The notes beneath the pieces were generated by a model that was not told where the DNA came from, searched no databases, and worked only from the letters and a program-made list of their open reading frames with translations. Below are positions 4,019-5,176 of a DNA stretch of 5,176 nucleotides, one piece after another (positions within the stretch are counted from its first letter, which is position 1; the number at the start of each line of letters is the position of its first letter). The translations under genes and the position numbers were made by a program. The DNA is from Planctomycetia bacterium (lineage in GTDB: Bacteria > Planctomycetota > Phycisphaerae > Phycisphaerales > SM1A02), in contig SYHM01000188.1 in the NCBI GenBank assembly GCA_005799205.1, forward strand, positions 1 to 5,176. Direction: 5' to 3'.

Positions 4019-5176
4019 TCAGTTGGTCCATCCGGAGAGCAGGACCGCCAAATCTGCTCCGTCGGTTGTGCCAGAACCGTCGATATCGCCGCCCGCTGCT
4101 CCCCATGCGCTCAGAAGCACCGCAAGATCGGCGCCATTAACGGATCCGTCTTGGTTGAGATCTGCAGGGGCGTAGGGTGGAGTGCAATTCACGCCGCCGA
4201 TGGCAAAGTCATCGATTCCAGCTTCGACGACTGATCCGCTTCCAGTATCGCTCGCGACGAATTTCACTCGCATATTGGCGGTTGGAGTGACGAAGTCGGC
4301 AACTCTGAAGCTCTTGTACACCCATGTGTTGAGATTCTCTGTCACCAGTTCGAGCTGTACCCACGAGGTGCCGCCGTTGTTGCTGATGTAAATCGGCATC
4401 GAGTCGGCGTTCGGGACTGATCCAGTGTCGTTCGAATACCACCGCCAATAGCTGATCATGGCTGCGGGATCGTTGACGAGGCTGAACACGGGCGAGAGCA
4501 ACGATGTCGCGCCCCCATCGACGTCTGCTTCACCAAGCGCGCCACCTGTGGTGCCCTGTCCAGTGACATAGCACATCGTGCCAACCGCGGTGTGATCGTC
4601 GCCTGGCTGCGCCGCAGTTCCGATTGGATCAACGCGCGTCCAGATGCCAGTGGTGGCTGTGTCGCCAGTGGCGCCGACGGTCCAAGGGCTTGCCACTTCG
4701 AACTGATCAGAGACCACGATGTTCTCGCCGTAACCAGCCGCCGTCGCATGCACCGCGGTCGGCGCAGTCGATGGATTGGTGACGATCGCGTTCGTCGTCG
4801 TCTTCGCCTCGAAGTAGTACTGCACCGCACTGCCACACGCTGGCATCGGAATCGTTGCCGTATACGAATTCGCAACACCCTGCGTCATAGCCGCGCTTGT
4901 GTACGCGCCAGTACCCGTCCGCCAGTAGACCTTGCCGGTGTTGGGCTGTGGTTGCGATCCAAGAGCGCTCACAACCACTCCGAGTGACAGTGATGCGTTG
5001 GGGGTCGCGAAAGTTGGAACTCCACCGGGAATCGTGAACTTGAGCGGCTGCACGGCTGGGCCAGGCAATCCGTGCGCAGTGAAGGCGCTGTTGATCTGCG
5101 CGTAGTGCGGAGATCCATCTCCGAGGTCAGCGTTGTCATCATCAAGCGTCAGGCAGTCAATCGTGATATCGCTCGC
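4019..5176 (-). CDS. Secreted multidomain protein with dockerin-like C-terminus, probable metalloprotease tail (partial)
   Basis: The frame is open from the right edge to TGA at 4021-4019, giving 385 C-terminal residues; the start is outside the window. Numbered from the edge, residues 9-36 read like the end of a secreted peptidase domain (L-T-L-D-D-D-N-A-D-L-G-D-G-S-P-H-Y, then I-N-S-A-F-T-A-H-G), a block I associate with M36/M4-like or similar zinc peptidases. No HExxH is in view, so this is tentative. Residues about 45-145 look like an Ig- or fibronectin-like beta domain (with Y-Y-F-E-A-K-T). Residues 157-328 look like a MAM/jelly-roll domain, with D-Q-F-E near the start, I-S-Y-W-R-W-Y-S-N and G-I-D-D-F-A-I. 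Residues 338-385 are two EF-hand-like dockerin loops. The composition (Thr, Ala, Gly, Asp rich; Lys poor) fits an exported protein. In planctomycetes such tails are common and are not evidence of a cellulosome. An internal TTG at 5068 is not the start, since homologous-looking sequence continues upstream. Confidence 0.85.
   Translation of the reverse strand, partial: ASDITIDCLTLDDDNADLGDGSPHYAQINSAFTAHGLPGPAVQPLKFTIPGGVPTFATPNASLSLGVVVSALGSQPQPNTGKVYWRTGTGAYTSAAMTQGVANSYTATIPMPACGSAVQYYFEAKTTTNAIVTNPSTAPTAVHATAAGYGENIVVSDQFEVASPWTVGATGDTATTGIWTRVDPIGTAAQPGDDHTAVGTMCYVTGQGTTGGALGEADVDGGATSLLSPVFSLVNDPAAMISYWRWYSNDTGSVPNADSMPIYISNNGGTSWVQLELVTENLNTWVYKSFRVADFVTPTANMRVKFVASDTGSGSVVEAGIDDFAIGGVNCTPPYAPADLNQDGSVNGADLAVLLSAWGAAGGDIDGSGTTDGADLAVLLSGWTN
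4022..4165 (-). repeat. Two dockerin-like Ca-binding loops at the C-terminus
   Basis: This stretch encodes the last 48 residues of the secreted protein. Loop one is D-L-N-Q-D-G-S-V-N-G-A-D and loop two is D-I-D-G-S-G-T-T-D-G-A-D, each followed by L-A-V-L-L-S and a tryptophan. Positions 1, 3, 5 and 12 of each loop carry the oxygen ligands expected for calcium (D/N/D/D and D/D/S/D). The pair is a protein-level duplication, 25 residues apart, typical of Phycisphaerae exported proteins, where it may act in surface attachment or sorting. Confidence 0.8.

Noticed and set aside
4456..4987. Open frames of 140 and 131 codons (minus and plus) within the secreted-protein gene
   Set aside because: Both are Arg-rich out-of-frame readings of the clearly coding beta-domain region.
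5066..5068. TTG at 5068 as the start of the dockerin-tailed protein
   Set aside because: The frame stays open to the window edge and the sequence before it (L-D-D-D-N, G-S-P-H-Y) reads as part of a conserved secreted-protein domain.

Overview
The window looks like chromosomal DNA from a planctomycete, most likely of the Phycisphaerae/Phycisphaerales type. This rests on three things: a secreted protein ending in the dockerin-like pair common in that group (D-x-N-x-D-G and D-x-D-x-S-G loops, each followed by GADLAVLLS and a Trp), a GC-rich base composition, and start codons without clear Shine-Dalgarno sequences. It is an inference from recognised protein styles, not a database match. Coding density is very high and no stretch over 300 bases lacks a gene.

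Left part (1-1268, minus strand): the N-terminal 422 residues of a long exported protein of unknown function. It has a signal peptide, a helical Ala-rich region, then a tandem array of about 26-residue Gly/Asp/Tyr repeats that runs off the left edge. Across a 44-bp divergent spacer, a plus-strand cluster of three genes follows: an RluB-type 23S rRNA pseudouridine synthase (1313-2173), a 77-residue FmdB-like protein (2188-2421), and a DUF429-type RNase H-fold protein (2418-3164). Spacings of 14 bp and a 4-bp overlap suggest one transcript.

Right part (3172-5176, all minus strand): read in the direction of transcription there is first the C-terminal 385 residues of a large secreted, probably proteolytic, multidomain protein with a dockerin-like tail. 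Next come tRNA-Leu(GAG), a near-perfect intrinsic terminator, and then queE (7-carboxy-7-deazaguanine synthase), whose ATG lies only 4 nt past the terminator U-tract. queE converges on the plus-strand cluster with only 7 bp between the stop codons.

Functionally, two genes act on RNA modification (RluB on rRNA, QueE in 7-deazaguanine synthesis for tRNA or DNA), and a tRNA gene sits between queE and the secreted protein. The two window ends are cell-surface or exported proteins. No mobile element, CRISPR array or defence island is visible. The points most worth a second look are the terminator abutting queE, the repeat protein at the left edge, and the FmdB-like protein whose N-terminal zinc knuckle is missing.
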